64,000 nt of DNA from Clostridium chauvoei. Its GTDB lineage: Bacteria > Bacillota > Clostridia > Clostridiales > Clostridiaceae. Under the pieces are notes generated by a model. That model searched no databases. It worked only from the letters and a program-made list of their open reading frames with translations, and had not been told where the DNA came from. Location: contig NZ_CP018624.1 in the NCBI RefSeq assembly GCF_002327185.1, forward strand, positions 1,178,001-1,242,000, in the 5' to 3' direction. A program made the position numbers and the translations under genes. Positions 35,377-44,254 of this stretch are shown here, piece by piece (the first letter of the stretch is position 1; each line of letters opens with the position of its first letter).

Positions 35377-35957
35377 ATTAATTCCTCCAATGATATTTCA
35401 ATTGATTTAACACCTCTTATTACTTTTTCAGTATCTTTTATATGAAAAAGTGCAGCTTTAACTTGGTATTTAGGTCTAACCATGCAATCACTAATAACTT
35501 TTATTGGAATTGGATTTGTCATCTTTGCATATTTAGCAGCATTTTTTCCTATATTTCTATAAGTTTTTAAATCAATTAATGGAGCTTGAGGAAATAATTC
35601 TAAATTACTTAAGGGATATAAATCTCTTTGATGTATTAATGTAGTTCCTTTAGATTGAAGCCCTATTCCTATTCCAGAGCCACTATACTCGGCAGCCTCT
35701 TTACCAATAAAAGCTACATCAGCACTTTTAAAAACTTTTATTATTCTAACCTTTAAGCCTTCCTCTTCAACTCCTAAAGCTATTTCTCTTATTACATCTT
35801 TGTGCTTAAGTCCCGAAAGTGTTGTAGTAACTTCTTCATTAAAAGTTGGACTTACACCTATTACAACTTCTCCTTTTTCAATAGTAGTTATTTCTATTTC
35901 TTTAAGCTTTTCGATAACTAACTTAGTAATTTTCTTTACTAAAATATCTTCATTCAC
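35373..35957 (-). CDS. pduD: Propanediol dehydratase medium subunit PduD
   Basis: A 194-residue medium subunit of the adenosylcobalamin-dependent diol dehydratase. GEVVIGVSPTFNEEVTTTLSGLKHKDVIREIALGVEEEGL and the SGSGIGIGLQSKGTTLIHQRDLYPLSNLELFPQAPL segment, which touches cobalamin, match the family. The first 20 residues (MNEDILVKKITKLVIEKLKEIE) form an amphipathic encapsulation helix. GGAGGGAATAAA precedes the start. Confidence 0.96.
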   Translation of the reverse strand: MNEDILVKKITKLVIEKLKEIEITTIEKGEVVIGVSPTFNEEVTTTLSGLKHKDVIREIALGVEEEGLKVRIIKVFKSADVAFIGKEAAEYSGSGIGIGLQSKGTTLIHQRDLYPLSNLELFPQAPLIDLKTYRNIGKNAAKYAKMTNPIPIKVISDCMVRPKYQVKAALFHIKDTEKVIRGVKSIEISLEELI

Positions 35958-35975
35958 TTTTATTCCCTCCTAAAT

Positions 35976-37640
35976 TTATTGATAGGAGTTTCTATCTAAT
36001 AGATTATTTACGTTCTTAACTTTTTCCCAACTATCTCCATCTAATCTATATCCAGTTCCTGGTCCTAAGTAGTCATTTTTATTATTAATTGAAGAAACTA
36101 CATTAAATTCTTCATCTAATATAGCAGATGTTTGAAGGTAATCTCCAGATATTCTTTGTTTTAACATCTCAAGAATATCAGTTGCTACATCTTTATGACC
36201 TGAATTTACTAGAGACTTAACTAAATCTATTCCAGTTAATTTATTTTTCATAAGCTTATCTATTGCTTCAAAATCCTTTATTACATCTCTATCAGGAATA
36301 TCTTTACTTCCATGTGCATAAGTTGCTGCTATAACTTCATCATCACTTATACTACATAAATCTAATTCTCTAAATAAATCTTGAATTACTTTTGCTGCTT
36401 TATATCTTACCTTTATTACATCATCTTCTTTTACAGGTCTTAACCCACCATCAACTTTAAGGTCTCGTTGAAGTACATTATAATCATCAAAATCTTCTGC
36501 ATCAAAATTTGAACCTGCGAACATGTTGTCATAATTTGGAGTTCCACTATATCCTGAAAATATAAAATCAGTTCCTGGTAAAAACTGCATTAATAATCTT
36601 GCTGTTCTCCTTATATCACTGTGAGAAAATGTTTGGTCATTTGAAGATGCTACTTCTAAATCTAATATAGCTGCAATTAAATTCTCAGCAAGAACTGCTC
36701 TAATTCCAGATGGAACAGATGATGTTATTCCAATAGTTGAGACTGATCCATTTTGAATGCCTTGAGAACCTGCTCCCTTAGTAACCATTAAACATCTAGT
36801 TTCTAAATATAACATTGATTTTTTTTCAGAATCCCCCATTAATACCTCAGAGCCTGTACCAGATGTAAACCTAGTTTTTAATCCTCTTGATGCATATGCT
36901 GAATTTAAAAATGCCTTAGAATATGGAGTATCATCGCCATCTATAAATACATTCTCTGTTCCATATACAGATATAGTTTCTGCATATGTAGTGAATCCTC
37001 TCATTGCTAATTCCAATTCTGTAGCTTCTTCAATGGCACACTGGGTTAATACTCCTTTACTACCTATTTGAGAACCTATCAATAATGCTATTGCATTAAA
37101 AGGAGCATATCTTACAATTCCAACAGTGGTTTCTTCTTCTCTAAATCCTCTAAGAGCTCCTTCTGCTGCATCAGCTGCTATAAGTATAGGATTATCCTTT
37201 AAATTTGTAATATGAGCTTGATTTGCTGGCATTTTCCTTGCTCTAATCTTTTGCATACTCATCATCATTTCAACTACATTTAAATTATTTACTATCTCAA
37301 CAATTTTAGCCGGAGTAAACCCTTTTGCAATTTTAATAATTACTTCTCTTGGTGTAACTATATCAACTAAAAGTCTTGCAAACTCTAAAGAATCTATTTT
37401 CATTGCATCCTTAGCTATATTTTTATCTATAGTATAATCTGCAATGAAATAATCCAAAAAATCAAAATCTGCTCTCTTTTTTCCATCTAATTCTATAATT
37501 GTTTCTCCATCTATTTTTATAGATGGAGAAGGATCATAAGGACTACTCATTGCTATAAAGCTCTTTTCAGGCCACTCTTCCATAAAAACATCCTGATTTA
37601 TAGGTCTTTTTCTAAGTACCTCAAATCGTTTAGATTTCAT
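35976..37640 (-). CDS. pduC: Propanediol dehydratase large subunit PduC
   Basis: The catalytic alpha subunit (554 residues; same length as in Klebsiella and Salmonella) that turns 1,2-propanediol into propionaldehyde with coenzyme B12. The N-terminus RFEVLRKRPINQDVFMEEWPEKSFIAMSSPYDP, then MPANQAHITNLKDNPILIAADAAEGALRGF and FTSGTGSEVLMGDSEKKSMLYLE, are nearly identical to the family pattern. Glycerol dehydratase is the near relative; the Pdu gene set and fucA favour propanediol. Its ATG overlaps the fucA stop (TAATG), so the two are translationally coupled. Confidence 0.97.
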   Translation of the reverse strand: MKSKRFEVLRKRPINQDVFMEEWPEKSFIAMSSPYDPSPSIKIDGETIIELDGKKRADFDFLDYFIADYTIDKNIAKDAMKIDSLEFARLLVDIVTPREVIIKIAKGFTPAKIVEIVNNLNVVEMMMSMQKIRARKMPANQAHITNLKDNPILIAADAAEGALRGFREEETTVGIVRYAPFNAIALLIGSQIGSKGVLTQCAIEEATELELAMRGFTTYAETISVYGTENVFIDGDDTPYSKAFLNSAYASRGLKTRFTSGTGSEVLMGDSEKKSMLYLETRCLMVTKGAGSQGIQNGSVSTIGITSSVPSGIRAVLAENLIAAILDLEVASSNDQTFSHSDIRRTARLLMQFLPGTDFIFSGYSGTPNYDNMFAGSNFDAEDFDDYNVLQRDLKVDGGLRPVKEDDVIKVRYKAAKVIQDLFRELDLCSISDDEVIAATYAHGSKDIPDRDVIKDFEAIDKLMKNKLTGIDLVKSLVNSGHKDVATDILEMLKQRISGDYLQTSAILDEEFNVVSSINNKNDYLGPGTGYRLDGDSWEKVKNVNNLLDRNSYQ

Positions 37641-38434
37641 TATTTAATAGCTCCTAATATTTTAGCAGTAACTTCTTTTACTATCTTTTCTATTTCATAA
37701 TCTTCAATTTTATTTTGTTTATCTTCTATATTCTTTGAATTATATTTACAATCCCCATCTTTACAACATAAACCTGGATGTTTTCCTATTAAATTCATAT
37801 TTTTTCTTATATCTAATAATTTATCAACTTGTTTGTTATTTAAAACTTGTGGTTCGCCAATTTGACTAGATATAAACATTAACTTTGCATAGAATTCTAA
37901 TGATTCCATTTTAAAATAAGCTCCCATTAAATCTGGCCCATATGTTAAAGCACCATGGTTTTCAAGGAGAACAGCATCATAACATTGCAAATATTTTGAT
38001 ACAGCATCTGGAATTTCATCTGTTGATGGTGTACCATATTCAGCTATTGGAACATTACCTAAAGCTATAACAGCCTCGGGCATAATAGCTTTATCTAAAG
38101 GAATCCCAGCAATGGCATAGCTTGTACCATATGGTGGATGGGCATGTACTACTGAACTAACATCAGGTCTTTCTTTATAAACTCTTAAGTGCATTTTTAT
38201 CTCTGAAGAAGGTTTAAACTTTCCATTTGCAGTTATAATATTACCATTAATATCAACTTTACATATCATATCTGGTGTCATATACCCTTTTGAAACACCA
38301 GTTGGTGTACAAAGCACCTCTTTATCATTAATTTTAACTGATAAGTTCCCATCATTAGCAGCAACAAATCCATTCATATAAATTCTTTTTCCAATTTCAC
38401 ACATTTGCTTTTTAACTTCATATTCTGATATCAT
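37640..38434 (-). CDS. fucA: L-fuculose-1-phosphate aldolase with C-terminal encapsulation helix
   Basis: A class II aldolase (araD/fucA family) giving dihydroxyacetone phosphate and L-lactaldehyde. Zn ligands are in VVHAHPPYGTSYA and LLENHGALTYG, the substrate loop in TPTGVSKGYM, and the catalytic acid in KPSSEIKMHL. After the catalytic core (~210 residues) comes a tail with four cysteines (CCKDGDC) and an amphipathic helix, YEIEKIVKEVTAKILGAIK, like an encapsulation peptide. It is the first gene of the microcompartment operon and overlaps pduC. RhaD-type aldolases differ; the fucI and fucU genes nearby support fuculose as substrate. Confidence 0.93.
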   Translation of the reverse strand: MISEYEVKKQMCEIGKRIYMNGFVAANDGNLSVKINDKEVLCTPTGVSKGYMTPDMICKVDINGNIITANGKFKPSSEIKMHLRVYKERPDVSSVVHAHPPYGTSYAIAGIPLDKAIMPEAVIALGNVPIAEYGTPSTDEIPDAVSKYLQCYDAVLLENHGALTYGPDLMGAYFKMESLEFYAKLMFISSQIGEPQVLNNKQVDKLLDIRKNMNLIGKHPGLCCKDGDCKYNSKNIEDKQNKIEDYEIEKIVKEVTAKILGAIK

Positions 38435-38451
38435 ATTTTATCCTCCTTTTA

Positions 38452-38484
38452 TTTTTGTTTTATTTGTTTTATCTTTGTTTTCCT
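38452..38484 (-). promoter_or_regulatory. Candidate operator repeats in the fucA-pdu leader
   Basis: The plus strand carries TTTGTTTT three times with 9- and 11-base spacing. They lie just downstream of the promoter -10, in the transcript leader. The same kind of repeat occurs at three more promoters of the island (41106-41204; 46774-46880), so they are likely sites for the DeoR-type regulator encoded nearby. Confidence 0.55.
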
Positions 38485-38486
38485 TT

Positions 38487-38515
38487 ATTTTACCATTCAA
38501 GTTCTTTATTGTCAA
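38487..38515 (-). promoter_or_regulatory. Sigma-A promoter of the fucA-pdu operon
   Basis: On the minus strand TTGACA (38515-38510), a 17-base spacer and TAAAAT (38492-38487) form a near-perfect promoter, about 55 to 80 bases upstream of the fucA ATG. Confidence 0.8.
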
Positions 38516-38615
38516 TAAAATACAATTGTATTTATAGTAGATATATGTTATTTGTTTTTCGAATCTAGTAAAAGAAATAGATAATTATAAAGACTAACAT
38601 AATAAATGGAACTAA

Positions 38616-38660
38616 AAAAAGATATACATATCTATTAAATTTAGGTATGCATATCTTTTT
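38616..38660 (-). terminator. Terminator after the regulator gene
   Basis: AAAAAGATATACATA pairs with TATGCATATCTTTTT with one G-U pair. It lies between the DeoR-type gene and the fucA promoter, so it separates the fucK-regulator transcript from the fucA-pdu operon. The rest of the 376-base space holds this hairpin, the fucA promoter and a 27-codon ORF at 38713-38796 of doubtful value. Confidence 0.83.
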
Positions 38661-38810
38661 TGAAATAGACTAAATAAATAATTAACTTCTACTAATTTTA
38701 TATTCGTAATATCTAAAACATGATGAAGAATATATTAAAGTCATTACCCTTTGGATTAGCCTTAACTACAACTCCATCGTTAAATTCTATTATCATGATT
38801 TTTACTTAAT

Positions 38811-39575
38811 TTAACAAAAAGTTAATTGTACTTTGTTAATTTTCAATGTTGATTCCCACTCTTCTGAAATTTTTTCATCTGTGTAAATAATATCTATATC
38901 TTTAAAATCCATAATTTTCACAAAGGAACTTTTATCAAATTTAACCTTATCTACTACTAGTACTACTTGATTAGAACACTTAGCCATATATTTTTTAATT
39001 TCAGCTTCTTGTTCATTAGAATCCATAACTCCTCGATTAATATCCATTCCTTTACAGCATATTATCGCTTTATTTACATAATAATTTTTTATTACATTCT
39101 CTGCCCATTTCCCAACAAAAGATTTTGAACTTAATCTAAAGGTTCCACCTGCCAAAATTAGATTAATATCCTTTACATCTTGTAGTTCAGTTACAACTTT
39201 AAAGGAGTTTGTTATTATAGTAACCTTTTTATTATTTTTCTTTAAACATTTAGCTACATAAAACGCTGTTGAAGAAGAATCCAACATTAATGTTTCCCCG
39301 TCTTTTATTTCTTCTGCAACCTTTTCTGCTATTTTTAACTTTCCTCCCTTATTTACAACCTCTCTCATGTCTAAAGGCATATCTACATTAGTACCTTCAT
39401 TTACTATAGCTCCACCATAAGTTCTCTTTAATATTCCTTGATCTTCAAGCTTTTCCAAATCTCTTCTTATGGTTTCTTCTGTAACCGAGAAATTAATTGC
39501 AAGCTCTTGTACTAGTACCTTTTTTTCTTCTTGAATTATTTCAACTATTTTCTGTCTTCTTTCTATTGCAAGCAT
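38811..39575 (-). CDS. DeoR-family transcriptional regulator (likely fucose regulator)
   Basis: A 254-residue DeoR/GlpR-type repressor. Helix-turn-helix VLVQELAINFSVTEETIRRDLEKLEDQGILKRTYGGA at residues ~20-57, then a sugar-phosphate-binding DeoRC domain with DSSSTAFYVAK and ITNSFKVVTEL, and ICCKGMDINRGVMDSNEQEAEIKK. The ATG at 39575 is chosen because GGGGGAAG sits before it. It lies between the kinase and the fucA-pdu operon; fuculose-1-phosphate is the likely inducer by family habit, which is inference. Confidence 0.88.
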   Translation of the reverse strand: MLAIERRQKIVEIIQEEKKVLVQELAINFSVTEETIRRDLEKLEDQGILKRTYGGAIVNEGTNVDMPLDMREVVNKGGKLKIAEKVAEEIKDGETLMLDSSSTAFYVAKCLKKNNKKVTIITNSFKVVTELQDVKDINLILAGGTFRLSSKSFVGKWAENVIKNYYVNKAIICCKGMDINRGVMDSNEQEAEIKKYMAKCSNQVVLVVDKVKFDKSSFVKIMDFKDIDIIYTDEKISEEWESTLKINKVQLTFC

Positions 39576-39658
39576 ATTACTTCCCCCAACTTTCACTATT
39601 TATTTTAATATTAATTACATTATACCAAAAAAATTATTTATTAAAATATTTTCAAGTT

Positions 39659-41070
39659 TTATGGAATATATAAATCTATATCAAAAGATTTATACACTAG
39701 ATTTCTTCCTTCTTTAATAGATGACAAAAGACCAACTGAAATACATTGCAAAATAACGTTTCCTAAAATAGCAGCTTCAACAGGACCTGCTATAATATTC
39801 TTTCCAGTTCTCTTTGCTGTAAGTTCACATAAATAGCTATCTTTTATTCCTCCACCTACTACATTTATAGCATTAATTTTATATCCTAAAACTTCTTCTA
39901 TTTCTTCAATTGTCTCTTTATACTCTTTAGTAAGCCCATTATATACTGCCATAGCAAGTTCACCTAGTTTTTCTGGTGTTCCTTGTCCATTTTCTACACA
40001 ATATTCTTTTATTGATTCTATCATATTTTTAGTATTCATAAGTCTTTCATCGCTAGTATTAACTATAAATGTACATTTTTCAAATTTCTTTGCTTCTTTT
40101 ATAATATCCGGAAAATCTATCTTTTCATAAAACTCACACCAAGTTTTTTTTAGCTGTTGTAATAACCATAAACCATTTATATTTTTTAGTAATCTAACTT
40201 TATTACATACGCCTCCCTCATTAGTAAATGAATAATTAAATGTTTTATCATTAATTATTGGAGATTCAATTTCTACTCCTAATAAAGACCAAGTACCAGA
40301 ACTTAAAAATGCATTTTTAGTATTAGTAAATGGAGTTGCAGCTACTGCTGAAGCTGTATCATGTCCTCCAACAGCAATTACAGGTATTTTACCTAATCCT
40401 GTTTCCTCCATTACATCTTTTGTTAAATATCCATATATTTCTCCCGGTTCAATTATTTCATTAAAAATACCTGTAGGAATTCCTAATTTATCTATTAATT
40501 CATAATCCCAAGTTCTTTTTTTATATCTAAAAGACCTGAGGTTGAAGCAATTGTAAATTCATTCTTTTTAGATCCAGTTAAATAATAAGCAAATAAATCT
40601 GGCATAAACAATAGGCTTGTACTATTTTTTAATATTTCAGGTCTCATCATTTTATCTGCAACTAATTGAAATGATGTATTAAATGCATTTAATGATATAC
40701 CTGTTTTTAAATAAAGCTCTTCCAAAGATATTATTTCTTTAGTTTCTTTTATTGATGAATATGTTCGTTTATCTCTATAATGCATAGGCATTCCAATTAA
40801 ATTTTCATTATCATCTAATAAACCATAGTCAACACCCCAAGTATCTATTCCTATCCCAGCAATTTTCTCATTTAATAACGAAACTTTTTTTAAAGCTACT
40901 TTCATATCATTTAATAATCGTGGAAAGTCCCAAAAGTATTTATCGCCTAAAAATACAGGCTCATTAGGAAATCTATATATTTCCTCAATTTCAATTTTAT
41001 CATTAGTAATCCTTGCAATTATAGCTCTTCCAGATGATGCACCAAAATCAAAAGCTAAAAATGTACTCAT
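39659..41070 (-). pseudogene. fucK: FGGY sugar kinase (L-fuculokinase, RhaB-like) with A7 frameshift
   Basis: The N-terminal part (41070 to 40495) has the kinase signature FLAFDFGASSGRAII and GIGIDTWGVDYGLLD and breaks after LDIKKELGIMN. In the -1 frame the protein continues KRTWDYELIDKLGIPTGIF to VIAVGGHDTASAVAATPF, FLSSGTWSLLGVE and NVVGGGIKDSYLCE, giving 470 residues, a normal length. The break is at seven A (minus strand, GATAT-A7-GAAC; about 40518-40524); eight A would restore the frame. A-AAA-AAA-G is also a -1 slippery sequence, so some full-length product could still form. The kinase would phosphorylate L-fuculose; RhaB-like enzymes do this in several fucose pathways. Expressed from the divergent fucI/fucK control region. 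Confidence 0.87.
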
Positions 41071-41105
41071 TATTTTCCCCCTTTTTAATTAATTATTATA
41101 TTAAT

Positions 41106-41204
41106 ATAATACACCACAACACAAACACAAACAACATTGTAAACGATATTTTTTCTGTGTTTTCTTTGTTTTTGGTTGACTTTGGTTTTTGTTGGACGTA
41201 AAAT
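41106..41204. promoter_or_regulatory. Divergent fucK/fucI promoters with operator-like repeats
   Basis: Plus strand: TTGACT (41176-41181), 17-base spacer, TAAAAT (41199-41204), for fucI. Minus strand: TTGTTT (41134-41129), 17-base spacer, TATTAT (41111-41106), for fucK. Both spacers are made of G/T-skewed repeats on the transcribed strand (GTGTTTTCTTTGTTTTTGG and TTTGGTTTTTGTTGG on one side; TTGTTTGTGTTTGTGTTG on the other). A repressor on these repeats would cover both promoters. Confidence 0.72.
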
Positions 41205-41246
41205 TAAATTGTAAATAAAATTATTTATAATTGGGAGGAGAATTTT

Positions 41247-43028
41247 ATGAATAGGTTAAATGGGGACTTTCCAAAAGTAAGTATAAGACCTACTATAGAT
41301 GGTAGAAGACAAGGGGTAAGGGAATCCTTGGAAGAACAAACTATGGGAATGGCAAAACAAGTCAGCGAGTTAATTTCAAAAAATTTATATTATCCAAATG
41401 GTGAATCTGTAAGATGTGTAATTTCAGATACTACTATAGGAGGAGTTTCAGAAGCAGCAAGATGCGCAGAAAAATTTTCAAAAGAAGGGGTAGGACTTAC
41501 AATAACCGTTACTCCATGTTGGTGTTATGGAAGTGAAACTATTGATATGGATCCTCATATACCAAAAGCTATCTGGGGATTTAATGGTACCGAAAGACCT
41601 GGTGCTGTTTATTTAGCTGCCGCTTTAGCTGGACACACACAATTCGGGCTTCCTGCATTCGGAATTTACGGAAAAGATGTTCAAAATGCTGATTGTACTG
41701 AAATCCCTGAAGATGTTAAGGAAAAGTTATTACGATTCACTAGATGTGGACTAGCTATAGCTATTATGAAAGGAAAATCTTATCTTTCAGTTGGATCAGT
41801 ATCTATGGGGATTGCTGGATCAATAGTTAATCAGAAATTCTTCCAAAAATATTTAGGTATGAGAAATGAATATGTTGATATGAGTGAAATAACACGAAGA
41901 ATTGATAGAGGAATATATGATAAAGATGAGTTTGAATTAGCTTTTAAATGGGTAAAAGAAAATTGTAAAGAAGGCAGAGATCGTAATTCCATTGACAAAC
42001 AAAGAAGTAAAGAAGAAAAAAATAAAATTTGGGAAACAGTTATTAAAATGACTTTAATAACTAGAGACTTATTAATAGGAAATCCTAAACTTGAAATTTT
42101 AGGATTTAAAGAAGAGTCCGAAGGACATAATGCTATCGCTGGTGGATTCCAAGGGCAAAGACATTGGACGGATCACTCTCCTAATGGAGATTTTATGGAA
42201 GCTATATTAAATTCCTCTTTTGATTGGAACGGTATAAGAGAATCCTTTGTTTTTGCAACTGAAAACGATTCACTAAACGCTATCCCAATGTTATTTGGAC
42301 ACTTATTAACAAATACTTCTCAAATTTTTGCTGATGTAAGAACTTACTGGTCAAAAGAAGCCGTTAAAGAAATAAGTGGTAAGGATTTAACTGGTAAAGC
42401 TTCAAATGGTTTTATTCATTTAATTAATTCTGGAGCAGCTACTTTAGATGCATCAGGAAAACAAAAGGATTCAAATGGTGACCCTACTATGAAACCATTT
42501 TGGCAAATTAAAGAAAGTGAAGCTAAAGCATGTTTAGATGCTACAACTTGGTGGCCTGCTATAGATGAGTACTTTAGAGGTGGAGGTTTTTCATCTAAAT
42601 TCATTTCTGAAGGTGGAATGCCTCTTACAATGTCTAGAATTTGTATGGTAGATGGACTAGGCCCAGTTCTTCAGTTAGTAGAAGGCTATTCTGTAGATTT
42701 AGATAATGAAATAGCAACTCTAATAGATAATAGAACTGATTGTTCTTGGCCAACAACTTGGTTTGCACCAAATTTAACTGGAGAAGGAGTCTTTAAAGAT
42801 GTTTACTCTGTTATGAATAATTGGGGCGCAAATCATGGGGCTATATCATATGGACATATAGGGGCCGAATTAATAACTCTTGCCTCTATGTTGAGGATAC
42901 CTGTAGCAATGCATAATGTACCTGAAGACAAAATATTTAGACCTAGTGCTTGGGCAATGTTTGGTAGCAAAGATTTAGAAGGTGCAGATTATAGAGCATG
43001 CAACAATTTTGGTCCTATTTATAAATAA
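41247..43028 (+). CDS. fucI: L-fucose isomerase
   Basis: FucI interconverts L-fucose and L-fuculose. The 593-residue protein is nearly colinear with E. coli Fuc[26 protein letters not shown] at the start, [54 protein letters not shown], and the metal-binding Glu/Asp in [18 protein letters not shown] and [12 protein letters not shown]-arabinose is a possible second substrate. GGGAGGAG precedes the ATG, and a strong terminator follows. Confidence 0.98.
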   Translation: MNRLNGDFPKVSIRPTIDGRRQGVRESLEEQTMGMAKQVSELISKNLYYPNGESVRCVISDTTIGGVSEAARCAEKFSKEGVGLTITVTPCWCYGSETIDMDPHIPKAIWGFNGTERPGAVYLAAALAGHTQFGLPAFGIYGKDVQNADCTEIPEDVKEKLLRFTRCGLAIAIMKGKSYLSVGSVSMGIAGSIVNQKFFQKYLGMRNEYVDMSEITRRIDRGIYDKDEFELAFKWVKENCKEGRDRNSIDKQRSKEEKNKIWETVIKMTLITRDLLIGNPKLEILGFKEESEGHNAIAGGFQGQRHWTDHSPNGDFMEAILNSSFDWNGIRESFVFATENDSLNAIPMLFGHLLTNTSQIFADVRTYWSKEAVKEISGKDLTGKASNGFIHLINSGAATLDASGKQKDSNGDPTMKPFWQIKESEAKACLDATTWWPAIDEYFRGGGFSSKFISEGGMPLTMSRICMVDGLGPVLQLVEGYSVDLDNEIATLIDNRTDCSWPTTWFAPNLTGEGVFKDVYSVMNNWGANHGAISYGHIGAELITLASMLRIPVAMHNVPEDKIFRPSAWAMFGSKDLEGADYRACNNFGPIYK

Positions 43029-43035
43029 TTTTTAA

Positions 43036-43072
43036 ATACTAAGCTTCAATTTTTCGAAGCTTAGTATTTTTA
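43036..43072 (+). terminator. Terminator after fucI
   Basis: ATACTAAGCTT pairs with AAGCTTAGTAT around CAATTTTTCG, followed by TTTTTA. It lies 8 bases past the stop codon. Confidence 0.9.
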
Positions 43073-43134
43073 TATATTATAACTATTAATGATTTAATTA
43101 TCCTTTAAAATAAACCACTAATAGTATTTAATAA

Positions 43135-43169
43135 AATAAAGGTTTGGAAATTATTCCAAACCTTTATTT
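43135..43169 (-). terminator. Terminator of the sugar ABC transporter operon
   Basis: AAATAAAGGTTTGGAA pairs with TTCCAAACCTTTATTT around a 3-base loop, just past the stop at 43176 on the minus strand. Confidence 0.85.
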
Positions 43170-43175
43170 TTCAAA

Positions 43176-44174
43176 TTATTGTTTACCTAATGGATATAAT
43201 AACTTTTGAATATCATCATTATTCATGTTATTTTTATCTACATAAGTAGCCCCTGTATCTATTCTCTTTTCAATAGTCTTATCATTTAAAAGGTCTGATG
43301 CGGCTTTAACACCAAGATATCCCATATTGTAAGGATTTTGAACTACGAACCCAGTTATAATACCTTCTTCTAAGAATTTAATTTCTTGATCTGAAGAATC
43401 AAAACCAACAACTTTTATTTTATCAGCATTTCCCTTTTCTTTAACTGCTGTTGCAACCCCAATTGCTGCTCCTTCATTAGTAGCATAAATAGCCTTTAAA
43501 TTAGGATTTGAAGTCATAATATCTGTAGACTTTGATAAAGCTTTTGCATGATCTCCATCTGAATATTGAATAGAAACTATTTTTATATTAGGATAATTCT
43601 TTTCAATTTCCTCTTTGAATCCATCTCTTCTTTCTTGAGCTGTTGAAGTTCCTTCATTATGTGCAACTATTGCAACTTCACCTTCATTACCTATAAGCTT
43701 TGCCGTTTCTTTAGCGGCTATTGAACCAGCTACTTTATTATCTGTTGCAATAAAGCTTTTTTGAATATCTGAATTTAAATTAGAATCAAAGGTAATAACA
43801 GGAATACCTTTTTCTTCAGCTTTTTGAACAACTGGTAAAAGAGCTTTATTGTCAAGAGGAGCTAACATAATAACATCAGCCTTTTTAGTTATTGCATTTT
43901 CAACCATTTCTATTTGCTTATCAACCATAGTTTCATTATCTGGCCCTTCAAAGGTTACTTTTAAATTTGCTTCTTCCCCAGCCTTCATAGCCCCTTTTTC
44001 TACCGTTTTCCAGAATTCATGTTGGTAACCCTTTGAAATTACAGCAACATACTTTTGTTCTCCACCACCTTCGCCTTCACCTTGTGCTCCTTCACTTTTA
44101 CCCCCACATCCAAAAAGAATAACAGGTACAATAAGTGCAGTAGCTACTAGAGCTGTTAATTTTTTCAATCTCAT
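43176..44174 (-). CDS. Sugar ABC transporter substrate-binding lipoprotein (RbsB-like)
   Basis: A 332-residue periplasmic-binding-protein type 1 lipoprotein. Signal with lipobox LFGCGG (Cys23) and a G/E/Q-rich spacer. The core VAVISKGYQHEFWKTVEKGAMKAGEEANL and ITFDSNLNSDIQKSFIATDNKVAGSIAA shows the RbsB family. The transporter sits between fucI and fucU on a promoter with the island repeats, so the ligand is probably L-fucose. It is last in its operon, after the ATPase and permease genes. Confidence 0.9.
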   Translation of the reverse strand: MRLKKLTALVATALIVPVILFGCGGKSEGAQGEGEGGGEQKYVAVISKGYQHEFWKTVEKGAMKAGEEANLKVTFEGPDNETMVDKQIEMVENAITKKADVIMLAPLDNKALLPVVQKAEEKGIPVITFDSNLNSDIQKSFIATDNKVAGSIAAKETAKLIGNEGEVAIVAHNEGTSTAQERRDGFKEEIEKNYPNIKIVSIQYSDGDHAKALSKSTDIMTSNPNLKAIYATNEGAAIGVATAVKEKGNADKIKVVGFDSSDQEIKFLEEGIITGFVVQNPYNMGYLGVKAASDLLNDKTIEKRIDTGATYVDKNNMNNDDIQKLLYPLGKQ

Positions 44175-44254
44175 AATTTAATCCCTCCCATAAATATCTT
44201 TTATAACTATTTTTAATAATTTATATAAATTAAAATAATTATTAAATTAATTTT

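Noticed and set aside
38435-38620. Cobalamin riboswitch before the fucA-pdu operon
   Set aside because: The leader is short and has no B12-box-like sequence; only the promoter and T/G repeats are visible.
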